From: CAYVVT01 sp964454335
Lineage (GTDB): Bacteria; Fidelibacterota; UBA8477; JABMPR01
NCBI GenBank assembly: GCA_964454335.1
Contig: CAYVVT010000007.1
Location: 62,001-126,000 of the forward strand
Length of the DNA stretch: 64,000 bases
Direction: 5' to 3'
In this document: positions 8,500 to 17,051 of the stretch, in pieces
How positions within the stretch are numbered: position 1 is the first letter of the stretch
Layout: each line of letters starts with the position of its first letter
Position numbers and translations under genes: made by a program
The notes under the pieces: generated by a model
Told to the model about the DNA's origin: nothing
Database searches by the model: none
Seen by the model: only the letters and a program-made list of their open reading frames with translations

Positions 8500-10287
8500 A
8501 TGAAGATTGCATACCTGGATGGGGAACGACTGTATCGCGTTCTATACGCGGGTATTCAGCAGGTGCTGGATGACCAGGATTATCTGAACAAGATCAATGT
8601 ATTCCCGGTTCCCGACGGTGATACAGGTACAAACATGGCCTTCACCCTGATGGGTGTAGTGGAAGGTATGCAGTCCCATCGTAGGGTTCCTCTCAATGAG
8701 CTGGGCCGTGTTGTTGCCGACGCAGCATTGGACAATGCCCGAGGTAATTCAGGTGTTATCCTGGCACAATTCTTCGAAGGGCTTTCAGAGGGGATCGTCG
8801 ACAGGGTCAAATTGAGCACGACCCAGTTCGCCGATGCTGTTCAGGAAGCCGTGAAAAGTGCCTATACGGCCATGGCGGAGCCCCGTGAGGGAACCATTCT
8901 TACCGTGTTGCGTCGCTGGGGTGAGGATCTGCGGGAAAAGGCTGAACATACCCGCGATTTTGGCAGCCTTATCGAGTCGTCGATGAAGGAGGCCCACCTG
9001 GCACTGGCCGATACCCCAAATCTGCTTGCCGTGCTGAAGGAGAACGGAGTTGTAGATGCTGCCGGCAGTGGTTTTGTCAGCATGCTGGAGGGGATATCAG
9101 CCTTCATGAAACAGGGCAACCTGAAAAACATGCCCAAGATCCGCGCGGCCTCGACTCCATCTCCCAGCAGTATGAGTGCAGATGAATTGACCTCTCTCGA
9201 ATATCCCTTCTGTACCGAGTGTATCATTGTCCATCAGGATCTTGATCGGAAAGCCATCAGCGCCAGGCTGTCGTCCTTTGGCGATTCGATCATCGTTGCC
9301 GGATCAAAGCAGCGTGCGAAAGTCCATATCCACACTGACCGCCCCGGGGAGATGTTCGCCGCTCTGGAAAGCTTCGGTGAGGTTAAACAGCAGAAAGTGG
9401 ACGACATGCGGACACAGCAGGAAAGCGCTGCAAGCGAGGGTGGCATAGCGCTTGTGGTGGATTCCACCTGCGATCTCCCTGTGGACCTGTTGGAGAAATA
9501 CCACATCCACGTCGTCCCGGTTCGGGTAAATTTCGGGGATGACCACTATATCGACAAGGTCACCATCAATGCAGATGAGTTTTACCGTAAACTCCAGACC
9601 GATCCCCGACACCCACAAACCTCCCAACCCCCACCCGGTGATTTCAAGCGCCTGTATAATTTTCTGGGTACTCATCACGATGCACTGATCTCGCTGCATG
9701 TTCCCCGGGCATCAAGTGGTACACTGCAAAATGCAGAGAACGCTTTAAAGAGCGTTGATGTTGACAACAAGACAATCTTCGATTCCGCTTCGATCTCCAT
9801 CGGTACAGGCTTGATCGCCCTGGAACTGGCTGAGGCTATTGCTGCTGGAAACAGCTATGAGGAGGTGGTCGCTCTGGCTGAGCATACCATTCCCCGAGTA
9901 AAGGTGTTCATTTACATTGAATCACTGGACGCGGCAATACGTGGCGGTCGGGTCAGCCTGAAGCGCAAGAAGCTCATCGACATGCTCAGGTTGAACCCCA
10001 TTCTCACCATGACACCCAAGGGCAAGATCGACCTGGAGGGCGTCACTCTGGGTCGACGGAATGTGCTGGATAAGTTCGAGCGATATTTTCTTAAGAAGAT
10101 CAAGGATCGATCCGTCAAGCGTATCGGTGTCGCGCATGCAGATCATGCTGATGTGGCCACTGGAATACTGGAACGATTGAAGCAACGATTCCCGGGTACC
10201 GAAGGCTATCTCTCTGAGGTATGCCCGGCGCTGGGCGCCCATGCCGGACACCATGCCCTGGGGATCGCATTCCAGTTCGAAGACTGA
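8500..10287 (+). CDS. Fused fatty-acid-kinase-like protein: DAK2 (FakA-type) plus DegV (FakB-type)
   Basis: 595 residues from ATG at 8500, with AAGGG about 9 bases upstream. Residues 1-205 form a DhaL/DAK2 nucleotide-binding domain with PDGDTGTN (38-45; Asp39 and Asp41 as Mg-ATP ligands) and NARGNSGVIL (79-88). Residues 232-305 match the FakA/YloV middle domain, including EYPFCTE, VHIHTDRPGE and a closing MRTQQ. Residues 314-595 are a DegV fatty-acid-binding fold with VDSTCDLP, TSQP (374-377) and SSGTLQ. In Firmicutes FakA phosphorylates fatty acid held by a separate FakB; here the FakA C-terminal domain is replaced by the FakB-like module. plsY follows 32 bases later, and it uses acyl-phosphate. 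Kinase activity is inferred. Confidence 0.9.
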   Translation: MKIAYLDGERLYRVLYAGIQQVLDDQDYLNKINVFPVPDGDTGTNMAFTLMGVVEGMQSHRRVPLNELGRVVADAALDNARGNSGVILAQFFEGLSEGIVDRVKLSTTQFADAVQEAVKSAYTAMAEPREGTILTVLRRWGEDLREKAEHTRDFGSLIESSMKEAHLALADTPNLLAVLKENGVVDAAGSGFVSMLEGISAFMKQGNLKNMPKIRAASTPSPSSMSADELTSLEYPFCTECIIVHQDLDRKAISARLSSFGDSIIVAGSKQRAKVHIHTDRPGEMFAALESFGEVKQQKVDDMRTQQESAASEGGIALVVDSTCDLPVDLLEKYHIHVVPVRVNFGDDHYIDKVTINADEFYRKLQTDPRHPQTSQPPPGDFKRLYNFLGTHHDALISLHVPRASSGTLQNAENALKSVDVDNKTIFDSASISIGTGLIALELAEAIAAGNSYEEVVALAEHTIPRVKVFIYIESLDAAIRGGRVSLKRKKLIDMLRLNPILTMTPKGKIDLEGVTLGRRNVLDKFERYFLKKIKDRSVKRIGVAHADHADVATGILERLKQRFPGTEGYLSEVCPALGAHAGHHALGIAFQFED

Positions 10288-10319
10288 CCTGGAACCACTA
10301 AACAATAGGGATTCCGCAG

Positions 10320-10973
10320 ATGATTGAACTTCTGGTCCTGCTGATCGTCAGCTATCTAATTGGATCCACACCCACCAGCATCATCACAAGTAAATTAATC
10401 TACAAAACGGATATACGTCAGCATGGGTCCGGTAATGCAGGCGCCACGAATATCTTTCGGACATTCGGATGGAAACCGGCGTTGTTCGTCACCATCATCG
10501 ACGTTTTCAAGGGCTGGCTCCCTGCATTTGTCGCAGGGAGGTTGAATATTGAGAGCATGTTGTTCTCCAGCAATGCGGATCTGCTGATGATCCTGGCTGG
10601 CTTTGCAGCCGTTCTCGGTCACACCTACACGATATTCGCAGGTTTCAAGGGAGGTAAAGGCGTCGGCACCGCTGCCGGAATGCTTATAGCGCTATATCCC
10701 ATTGCCGTTCCAATCTGTCTGGGAGCCTTTATCCTTACACTATTGTTCACCGGGATCGTTTCCCTTGGCAGCATGCTGGCAGCAATTACGCTGCCCCTGT
10801 GCATATACTTCCTGGGGGACAGCTTTGAATCCTCATTCACCCTCAAGATCTTTGCTCTTCTGATCCCTCTCTTCATTGTCTATACACATCGATCCAACAT
10901 AAAACGCATGTTCGAGGGCAATGAGAACCGCTTTGAGCGGGCGATGATATTCAAGAAAAAGAGTTCGGATTAG
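10320..10973 (+). CDS. plsY: PlsY, acyl-phosphate:glycerol-3-phosphate acyltransferase
   Basis: 217 residues, an integral membrane protein. Has the three PlsY loops: YLIGSTPTS near the N-terminus, GSGNAGATNIFRTFGWK (about 36-53) and the glycine-rich GHTYTIFAGFKGGKGVGTAAG (about 100-120). It moves the acyl group from acyl-phosphate to glycerol-3-phosphate, starting phospholipid synthesis. It lies 32 bases after the fused DAK2-DegV gene, so a single transcript could make the acyl-phosphate and use it. No plsX is seen in the window. Confidence 0.95.
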   Translation: MIELLVLLIVSYLIGSTPTSIITSKLIYKTDIRQHGSGNAGATNIFRTFGWKPALFVTIIDVFKGWLPAFVAGRLNIESMLFSSNADLLMILAGFAAVLGHTYTIFAGFKGGKGVGTAAGMLIALYPIAVPICLGAFILTLLFTGIVSLGSMLAAITLPLCIYFLGDSFESSFTLKIFALLIPLFIVYTHRSNIKRMFEGNENRFERAMIFKKKSSD

Positions 10974-11019
10974 CTAAACAAACCACCAGGGGTGTGGTGG
11001 AAAGCATTTATCTGAAAAG

Positions 11020-11068
11020 TCCTGGTTCGGATAAACCGATACCTGTGTTCAATGAATCTGAACCAGGA
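11020..11068. terminator. Probable bidirectional terminator between plsY and the TPR lipoprotein
   Basis: TCCTGGTTC (11020-11028) pairs with GAACCAGGA (11060-11068). On the plus strand the second arm is followed by TTTTCTT, and on the minus strand by CTTTTC, so both convergent genes could end here. The 31-base loop is long. A second short hairpin (CCACCA/TGGTGG) lies at about 10983-11000 without a T-run. Confidence 0.5.
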
Positions 11069-11098
11069 TTTTCTTAGCAATACATCTTCCGTAATCGG

Positions 11099-11800
11099 TC
11101 ATTTGCCCCAGAAATCCTGCATCTTCTTCTTTGTGTTCTCGATCTTGCGGATCTCTTCTTCAGCAGCAGATCTGAACAGCGCATCGGGTTCCACCTCCAG
11201 GGACATGTAGTACTCTTCCAGGGCGGCATCATAATTGGTACGATCGTTCTTTATCCGGGTTCTGCCAAGCATGAGAAAGGGCATTCCCGACGTGGAATCG
11301 ATGTTTGCTGCCCGGGTGAAATCATCCAGAGCGTCCCACATTCCTTTGTGGCTGCCCTTCTCGTACTTCCGGTATCCAGCCATCATGAGCCTGCAGTATT
11401 TGGCCTCCACCGATTCGGGCGCGAGACTCTGGAGAACGGCACTCGATTTCTCCGCTGATCCCCACTTGTCAAGGGCCATGAGCCGTTTGGCGCGATCATA
11501 CCACAGGATCCTGGCCAGACTATTGAGGGAATCCTCATCAAACCCGGATTCCAGTGCAGAGTTGTAGAAATCCTTGGCATTAGTCAGTTCCCCGGCTCGG
11601 AATGCGGATTCATATGCTAAGCGATAGAGCTTCGGGCTGGTTTGCTCCGCCGCCACCAGTTCTTCAAAATAGTCTGTCGCCCCGCTGTAATCTCCTTCTT
11701 GCATCAGATCAATGCCCGGCCTGAGTGCTGGTCCAAGGATGCCAGCACAACCTATCAGAAGCACCACGGCCAAGATTGAGTATATTGGTCTGTGTAACAC
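11099..11800 (-). CDS. TPR-type lipoprotein of unknown function
   Basis: 233 residues from a GTG start with AGAGGAA about 6 bases upstream. A short hydrophobic segment leads to a lipobox, LIGC (Cys18), so the protein should be lipidated and membrane-anchored in the envelope. The rest is helical with repeated tetratricopeptide-like pairs (for example DLMQEGDYSGATDYFEEL and DALDDFTRAANIDS). Such proteins usually scaffold partners; none is suggested by context. It is transcribed alone, after the terminator at 11848-11873. No specific family was recognised. Confidence 0.8.
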   Translation of the reverse strand: MLHRPIYSILAVVLLIGCAGILGPALRPGIDLMQEGDYSGATDYFEELVAAEQTSPKLYRLAYESAFRAGELTNAKDFYNSALESGFDEDSLNSLARILWYDRAKRLMALDKWGSAEKSSAVLQSLAPESVEAKYCRLMMAGYRKYEKGSHKGMWDALDDFTRAANIDSTSGMPFLMLGRTRIKNDRTNYDAALEEYYMSLEVEPDALFRSAAEEEIRKIENTKKKMQDFWGK

Positions 11801-11847
11801 GTTCAGTTCCTCTCGTTCTGCGCAAATATATACTGAATTTTTACCTT

Positions 11848-11873
11848 AAAAAAAACCCGCCGTTTGGCGGGTT
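11848..11873 (-). terminator. Rho-independent terminator of the small exported protein gene
   Basis: On the minus strand AACCCGCC (11873-11866) pairs with GGCGGGTT (11861-11854) around a four-base loop and runs into eight T. It lies 27 bases after the stop of the gene at 11901-12329. Confidence 0.9.
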
Positions 11874-11900
11874 CTTCATGAGATGGATTTGATCTCGATC

Positions 11901-12329
11901 CTAGTACCAGGTCACACGAGCCATGAATTCGGCGACATCGATCTCATCTTTGAACAATCGAACGACATCCTGAGTGTCTGCAATGGCGGCAATGGATACC
12001 TCGTCTTTGTACTGGACCTTAACCACTACGCTTACTCGATCGACCTCGCTGCCGGTCTTTGAGATGGCGGCACCACTTGCTGCGAAACCCACCAGCAAGG
12101 CTTCATCAAACCGATTCCGGCCTGAATTCAGTACAACCAAAAGCTGCAGTATCGTCTTTCCGTCTTCAACATAGGTCTTCAACTGGAAATCTGCATAGTC
12201 AACCTGGTAACGGTAACTCTTGAAGATTCGCTGCGCTTCCTGGTACATGGCCGCAGCTGACTGAGCCCATCCCAGGCTTGCCAAAAGCAATATGGTTACT
12301 GTGATCATTAAAAGTCTGGATCTGTGCAC
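11901..12329 (-). CDS. Small exported protein of unknown function
   Basis: 142 residues from a GTG start at 12329, chosen because GGAGGAA lies 5-6 bases before it and the protein then opens with a signal peptide (HRSRLLMITVTILLLASLGWAQ). The mature part is about 120 residues, rich in alternating Val/Asp/Tyr strands (DFQLKTYVEDGKTILQLLVVLN, VSVVVKVQYKD), suggesting a small mixed alpha/beta periplasmic domain. No motif or family was recognised. It has its own promoter (12371-12398) and terminator, so it is a monocistronic unit. Confidence 0.75.
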   Translation of the reverse strand: MHRSRLLMITVTILLLASLGWAQSAAAMYQEAQRIFKSYRYQVDYADFQLKTYVEDGKTILQLLVVLNSGRNRFDEALLVGFAASGAAISKTGSEVDRVSVVVKVQYKDEVSIAAIADTQDVVRLFKDEIDVAEFMARVTWY

Positions 12330-12370
12330 AGCAGTTCCTCCAATAGAATTTTCAACAGAAAAAGTGTATG

Positions 12371-12398
12371 AATATACGTCGCGCAGAGCACGAATCAA
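12371..12398 (-). promoter_or_regulatory. Probable sigma-70-type promoter for the small exported protein
   Basis: TTGATT (12398-12393) and TATATT (12376-12371) are 16 bases apart on the minus strand. The predicted start near 12364 leaves a leader of about 35 bases containing GGAGGAA before the GTG start codon. Confidence 0.6.
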
Positions 12399-12425
12399 GT
12401 TCTAAGGCTGGGGCTGAAAATGCTA

Positions 12426-13634
12426 TCAGTCAGTTGTGACCAACTCGCCGCCGGACACCAGCTCTGCCAGTTGATTCACGGCATAGAAATATGGTAATTC
12501 ACGATGATTCCGGCAACTCCAGAGGGCAGCGTCAGCTGCGTATCCAGCTGCCAGGCAGCCCGTTTCAGAATCCAGGCCCAGGGCCCGGGCACCACCATAA
12601 GTTGCGGCCTGCAGGACCTCCAGTGGTGTAAGCTGCAGATAGATCACGGCCAGGCTCATTATGAACGGCATAGAGACGGTCATGCTGCTACCGGGATTGA
12701 AATCGGTTGCCAGCGCAAGTGTCACGCCTGAGTCGAGCATCTTGCGTGCGGGTGCCCAGGTACCCTGACCAAGAAAGAAAGTGGTACCTGGCAGCAGGGT
12801 TGCCACTGTACCCGCTTCAGCCAGTGCGCGGATCCCGTCCTCACTAATGGCCATCAGGTGATCAGCAGAGACACAACCCATCTCCGCAGCCAGTTCAGCG
12901 CCGCCGGTACTGACAAATTCGTCAGCATGGATCCTTGTCAGCAGACCGTGTGCACTTGCCGTTTCCAGGATCCGTCTGGTCTCCGTAACGGTATAGGCAC
13001 CTTCCTCACAGAATACGTCACAGTAATCCGCAAGACCCGCAACTGCAACTGCCGGGATCATCTCATCCACCAGCAGGTCCACGTAGTTCTCCCGTTGCTC
13101 CCGATATTCTGACGGCACTTCATGGGCACCTAGAAATGTTCTGCGGATACGGATTGGCAGGTCTTCTGCGGCCCGGCCGATGGCCCGCAGAGAACGACAT
13201 TCGCTATCGGTGCTGAGACCGTAGCCGCTCTTACACTCCGCCGTGGTGGTTCCATGAGCCAGCATGAGTTGCAGACGTTCTCTGATCAGTGTTGTTAGCG
13301 TGTCTTCATCGAGCTCGCGGAGTTTTGCTACGGAATTGAGTATACCGCCCCCAGCAGCGGCAATCTCCATGTAGCTGCGGCCCTGGCCGCGCATTTCAAA
13401 TTCCAATTCACGCGATTCTGCAAAGGCCGGATGAGTGTGGGGATCGATGAGACCCGGCGTGAGTAATCGGCCCTGCGCCCTCAGAAATCCGGGATCGGAG
13501 TAATCCTGTCGCCTGTGCTCACTGAATACACCATCCTCAATGATCCAGGTGCCACCCTGCCCGATCACCATCTTCTCCCTGGCAGGATCCCAGGTAACCC
13601 ACTCCCCCAGTCCAGTGATACCTTTAAGTTTCAT
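12426..13634 (-). CDS. hutI: HutI, imidazolonepropionase
   Basis: 402 residues from ATG at 13634; this start lies 1 base after the hutU stop and gives the normal family length. An amidohydrolase fold with the metal-binding HTH (in DPHTHPAFAESRELEFEMRG), ECKSGYGL, HADEF and ATDFNPGS blocks. It hydrolyses imidazolone-5-propionate to N-formimino-glutamate in histidine degradation. Tight coupling to hutU shows joint expression. hutH and the final formimidoylglutamate step are not in the window. Confidence 0.96.
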   Translation of the reverse strand: MKLKGITGLGEWVTWDPAREKMVIGQGGTWIIEDGVFSEHRRQDYSDPGFLRAQGRLLTPGLIDPHTHPAFAESRELEFEMRGQGRSYMEIAAAGGGILNSVAKLRELDEDTLTTLIRERLQLMLAHGTTTAECKSGYGLSTDSECRSLRAIGRAAEDLPIRIRRTFLGAHEVPSEYREQRENYVDLLVDEMIPAVAVAGLADYCDVFCEEGAYTVTETRRILETASAHGLLTRIHADEFVSTGGAELAAEMGCVSADHLMAISEDGIRALAEAGTVATLLPGTTFFLGQGTWAPARKMLDSGVTLALATDFNPGSSMTVSMPFIMSLAVIYLQLTPLEVLQAATYGGARALGLDSETGCLAAGYAADAALWSCRNHRELPYFYAVNQLAELVSGGELVTTD

Positions 13635-13635
13635 C

Positions 13636-15288
13636 TCAGCGTGGCAGCATGGGGATCTGTACTCCCCGTTCCCTGGCAACATCGATGGCAAGATCGTAAC
13701 CTGCGTCCGCATGTCGGGCGACACCCATGCCAGGATCAATAGTGAGTACCCGCTGAAGGCGTTCATCCATTTCTGGACTACCGTCGGCCAGGATCACCAT
13801 GCCGGCGTGGATGGCGTAACCCATCCCAACTCCACCACCGTGATGGACACTCACCCAACTGGCGCCACCGACCGTGTTTGTCAGAGCATTCAGGATAGGC
13901 CAGTCGGCGACGGCGTCGGATCCGTCTTTCATACCCTCAGTTTCCCTGTTCGGGGATGCCACTGAACCTGAGTCCAGGTGGTCGCGACCGATGATGAGCG
14001 GTGCTGAGATCTCACCATCCCGCACCAATTTGTTCATGGCCAGGCCCAGTTTTGCCCTTTCCCCATAACCCAGCCAGCAGATACGGCTGGGCAGCCCCTG
14101 GAAAGCCACCTGCTCCTGTGCCATGTCTATCCATCGAATCAGAGCCTGATCATCCGGAAACAGTTCCTTCACTAGCTCATCAGTACGGTAGATGTCCTGT
14201 GGATCACCGGAGAGAGCTACCCATCTGAAGGGTCCTTTACCTTCACAGAACAGGGGGCGGATATAGGCAGGGACAAAACCAGGAAATGCGAAGGCGTTGC
14301 CGACGCCGGCTTTCTGTGCCTGGGCTCGGATATTGTTCCCATAATCGAACACGACGCTGCCGGCCTTCTGGAAACCCAGCATGGCTTCGACATGGCGTGC
14401 CATGGACCTGTAACTCATCTCGATATATCTATCAGGATCAGATTCTCTCAGGTCCTGCGCTTCTTCAAAACTGATCCCGTGCGGTACATAACCTCTGAGC
14501 TCATCATGGGCAGAGGTCTGGTCTGTGACCACATCCGGTATGAATTGTCGGGAATAAAGCTCAGGCAGGATATCGGCTGCATTGGCCTCCAGTCCCACAC
14601 TGAGAGCTTTACCCGATGAGCGGGCGGCGGAGATCCATTCCAATGCCTGACCAAGGTCCTTTGTTGATCTGTCCAGGTAGCGTGTCTCAAGCCGACGCTG
14701 GATCCGGCTGGGATCAACTTCCACCACGAGTGCAACACCGCCATTCATGGTGACTGCCAGTGGCTGAGCTCCACCCATGCCACCTAGTCCGGCGGTCAGT
14801 ACCAGCTTCCCCTTCAAATCGCCATCAAAGTGCTGCTTGGCCAGGGAGGCCAGCGTTTCGTAGGTGCCCTGCAGGATCCCCTGGGTACCGATGTAGATCC
14901 AGCTCCCAGCCGTCATCTGGCCGTACATCATGAGACCCTTCTTGTCAAGCTCGTTGAAATGCTCCCATGTCGCCCAATTCGGTACCAGCATACTATTGCT
15001 GATCAATACCCTGGGGGCATGCGCGAAGGTTTTGAAAACCGCTACCGGTTTTCCCGACTGGATCAGCAGGGTTTCGTCATTTTCAAGTGACTTCAGGGAC
15101 TCGAGGATCGCATCGAACGCTTCCCAGTTTCGGGCTGCCTTCCCATACCCGCCATAGACAATGAGATCATCCGGTCGTTCAGCGACATCCGGGCTTACAT
15201 TGTGCTGTATCATACGATAGGCGGCTTCCTGATGCCAACCTTTGCAATTCAGTTGTGTACCAGTCGGTGGATTTACGACGCGCCCCAT
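13636..15288 (-). CDS. hutU: HutU, urocanate hydratase
   Basis: 550 residues from ATG at 15288, preceded by a strong AAGGAGG; this matches the family length of about 550-560. Conserved blocks include VYGGYGKAARNW, GKPVAVFKTF, LVPNWATWEHFNEL, the NAD-binding TAGLGGMGGAQPLA and the active-site Cys region GLPSRICWLGYGE. It adds water to urocanate to make imidazolonepropionate, using bound NAD+. hutI follows after 1 base. Upstream by 16 bases is a GHL10 protein that has no known part in histidine breakdown. Confidence 0.97.
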   Translation of the reverse strand: MGRVVNPPTGTQLNCKGWHQEAAYRMIQHNVSPDVAERPDDLIVYGGYGKAARNWEAFDAILESLKSLENDETLLIQSGKPVAVFKTFAHAPRVLISNSMLVPNWATWEHFNELDKKGLMMYGQMTAGSWIYIGTQGILQGTYETLASLAKQHFDGDLKGKLVLTAGLGGMGGAQPLAVTMNGGVALVVEVDPSRIQRRLETRYLDRSTKDLGQALEWISAARSSGKALSVGLEANAADILPELYSRQFIPDVVTDQTSAHDELRGYVPHGISFEEAQDLRESDPDRYIEMSYRSMARHVEAMLGFQKAGSVVFDYGNNIRAQAQKAGVGNAFAFPGFVPAYIRPLFCEGKGPFRWVALSGDPQDIYRTDELVKELFPDDQALIRWIDMAQEQVAFQGLPSRICWLGYGERAKLGLAMNKLVRDGEISAPLIIGRDHLDSGSVASPNRETEGMKDGSDAVADWPILNALTNTVGGASWVSVHHGGGVGMGYAIHAGMVILADGSPEMDERLQRVLTIDPGMGVARHADAGYDLAIDVARERGVQIPMLPR

Positions 15289-15304
15289 GGCAGGTCCCCT
15301 CCTT

Positions 15305-16450
15305 TTACTTGAATGCTCTGTGCAGTATATCGAAATAGGCCGGATTCTTCTCATATGTGTCGAAGGAGAATACGACGATGTCCTTGTAACCAGCCCGTTG
15401 TGCGCGGGTGACCTTGTCCGCTGCTGCAGTACTGTGCTGATTATAGGTTGCTACACCCATGTAGATATTATAAGACTCCAGGCCTTCAGCTTTGATAAGA
15501 TAGATATTATTGTCGAAATCGCGTCCCTCTTTTGAATAGTTCATGGGGACCACTGCATCCACATAGCCTCGACGCAGCCATGCGCTCCAGTCCTGGTAGT
15601 AGCGGGTCCGGGCTTGATTGGGATTCGGTTTCACAGCGGCTGTCAACATGACATCAGGCTTCTGCGCCTTGATCTGATGCTGTATCAGGGCCACGATCTC
15701 ACTTACCGCGTTTCGACGAGCTTCGTTCCAGCGTTCCCAGTATTTTTCCTTCTCCGCCTCTCCCATTCGGTACCAGTATGAACCACTGGCGTTTCCCAGG
15801 GTAATGGGATCAACACTGTATTGGATGAGGAATTTCTTGCGACCGCTGCGATTGTAGCCATAGTCACGATCATGGAAACGGACATAGTCCAGATGGATGC
15901 CGTCGACATCGTATCTGCTGACGATCTCATCGACGATATTGATCAGATGCTCCTTCACTCCATCGTGGAACGGCGACAGATAGACCCCTTCCTGCCCATT
16001 CCTGCCGTTGCCTTCAATACGGTCAAGATCGCTTTGACCTTTTCCGTTTATCTCCACCCAATCCGGGTGAAGGTTCACGACATGGTTCGGATTCGAAGGC
16101 ATGCTCCTGGCTGACCAGGCCAGAAAGACATTGATCCAAGCATGAACCCTGATCCCGCGCTGGTGTGCCTGGGCCAGGATGGTTGCCAGGGGATCGAAAC
16201 TCTGTGTTCCCAGTAGCGGTGAGCGCGGTACGATCTCACTGGAGTAGAGGGCATCACCCCGACCACGGACCTGTACAAAGATATCCGTATAGCCGTTCCG
16301 ATAAGCGAAATCAACCACACGTGCAACTTTCTGGGGTGTCGTGATTGAGGTCCGGACGACCCAGATCCCCTTTACCGGCGCTGCTTCAGCGAAGGAGAGG
16401 AAAATGAAAAGGGCAGGGAAAATCCCTGCCCATTGATAGAATCGTTTCAT
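15305..16450 (-). CDS. Exported glycosyl-hydrolase-like 10 (GHL10, DUF187) protein
   Basis: 381 residues. A signal peptide (1 to about 23, ending SFAEA) precedes a single GHL10 TIM-barrel domain: KGIWVVRTSITTPQKV, the FVQVRGRGDALY strand, HAWINVFL, and the DGIHLDYVRF block with its conserved acidic residues. GHL10 proteins such as YngK are thought to act on cell-wall or surface glycans; the substrate here is unknown. It starts only 21 bases after rplQ with no clear ribosome site, and hutU follows 16 bases later, so its transcription may depend on the ribosomal operon or a promoter inside rplQ. Confidence 0.88.
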   Translation of the reverse strand: MKRFYQWAGIFPALFIFLSFAEAAPVKGIWVVRTSITTPQKVARVVDFAYRNGYTDIFVQVRGRGDALYSSEIVPRSPLLGTQSFDPLATILAQAHQRGIRVHAWINVFLAWSARSMPSNPNHVVNLHPDWVEINGKGQSDLDRIEGNGRNGQEGVYLSPFHDGVKEHLINIVDEIVSRYDVDGIHLDYVRFHDRDYGYNRSGRKKFLIQYSVDPITLGNASGSYWYRMGEAEKEKYWERWNEARRNAVSEIVALIQHQIKAQKPDVMLTAAVKPNPNQARTRYYQDWSAWLRRGYVDAVVPMNYSKEGRDFDNNIYLIKAEGLESYNIYMGVATYNQHSTAAADKVTRAQRAGYKDIVVFSFDTYEKNPAYFDILHRAFK

Positions 16451-16471
16451 ATGCTGAGAATACTACTTCTC

Positions 16472-17038
16472 TTATGCTTTATCGTCAGCTGCTTCTTCCT
16501 CAGCTTCAGGCTCCGCCGGCTTATCCTCTTCCACAGCTTCTGCTGCTTCAGGTTCGACAACCTCAGTTTCTTCAACCGGGGCCGCTGCGACCTCCTCAAT
16601 GACTTCCGCCACCGGTGTCTCCTCGACCTTGGCCTTCACTTTCTTCGGGGCTTTGGGTTCAGCCTTGAACTCTCCAGAAGGATCAAAGTCTACCAGAGCG
16701 AGCAGAGAAACCTCTGCGGCGTCATTCTTACGCTGACCGAGCTTTATGATGCGGGTGTACCCACCATTACGATCGGCATACTGGGGAGCGATGTCATCAA
16801 AGAGGATCTTCACCACGTCTTTATGCGGAATGACCTTCAGGACCTGGCGGCGCGCATGCAGATCGCCGCGTTTGGCCTTGGTAATGAGGGTTTCCACCAG
16901 GCGACGTGTTTCCAGTGCCTTGGGATGAGTGGTACGGATCTGTTTATGAATGATCAGATTTGCAGCCATGTTGGAAAGCATCGCCTTCCTGTGGCTGGCG
17001 GTCCGATTCAGTTTTCTTCCGTCTTTTCTATGTCGCAT
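16472..17038 (-). CDS. rplQ: Ribosomal protein L17 with acidic C-terminal tail
   Basis: 188 residues. Residues 1 to about 118 are L17 (MRHRKDGRKLNRTASHRKAM, then the conserved RLVETLITKAKRGD helix). Residues about 119-188 are a low-complexity tail rich in Glu, Ala, Val and Pro that standard L17 (about 116-130 residues) lacks. L17 sits near the polypeptide exit on the large subunit. It is the last gene of the alpha operon, 13 bases after rpoA. Confidence 0.96.
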   Translation of the reverse strand: MRHRKDGRKLNRTASHRKAMLSNMAANLIIHKQIRTTHPKALETRRLVETLITKAKRGDLHARRQVLKVIPHKDVVKILFDDIAPQYADRNGGYTRIIKLGQRKNDAAEVSLLALVDFDPSGEFKAEPKAPKKVKAKVEETPVAEVIEEVAAAPVEETEVVEPEAAEAVEEDKPAEPEAEEEAADDKA

Positions 17039-17051
17039 TTCGCTTACCTAA

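Noticed and set aside
13635..13766. Longer N-terminus for hutI reaching to 13766
   Set aside because: It would overlap hutU by 131 bases and adds sequence foreign to the family; the ATG at 13634 gives the normal length.
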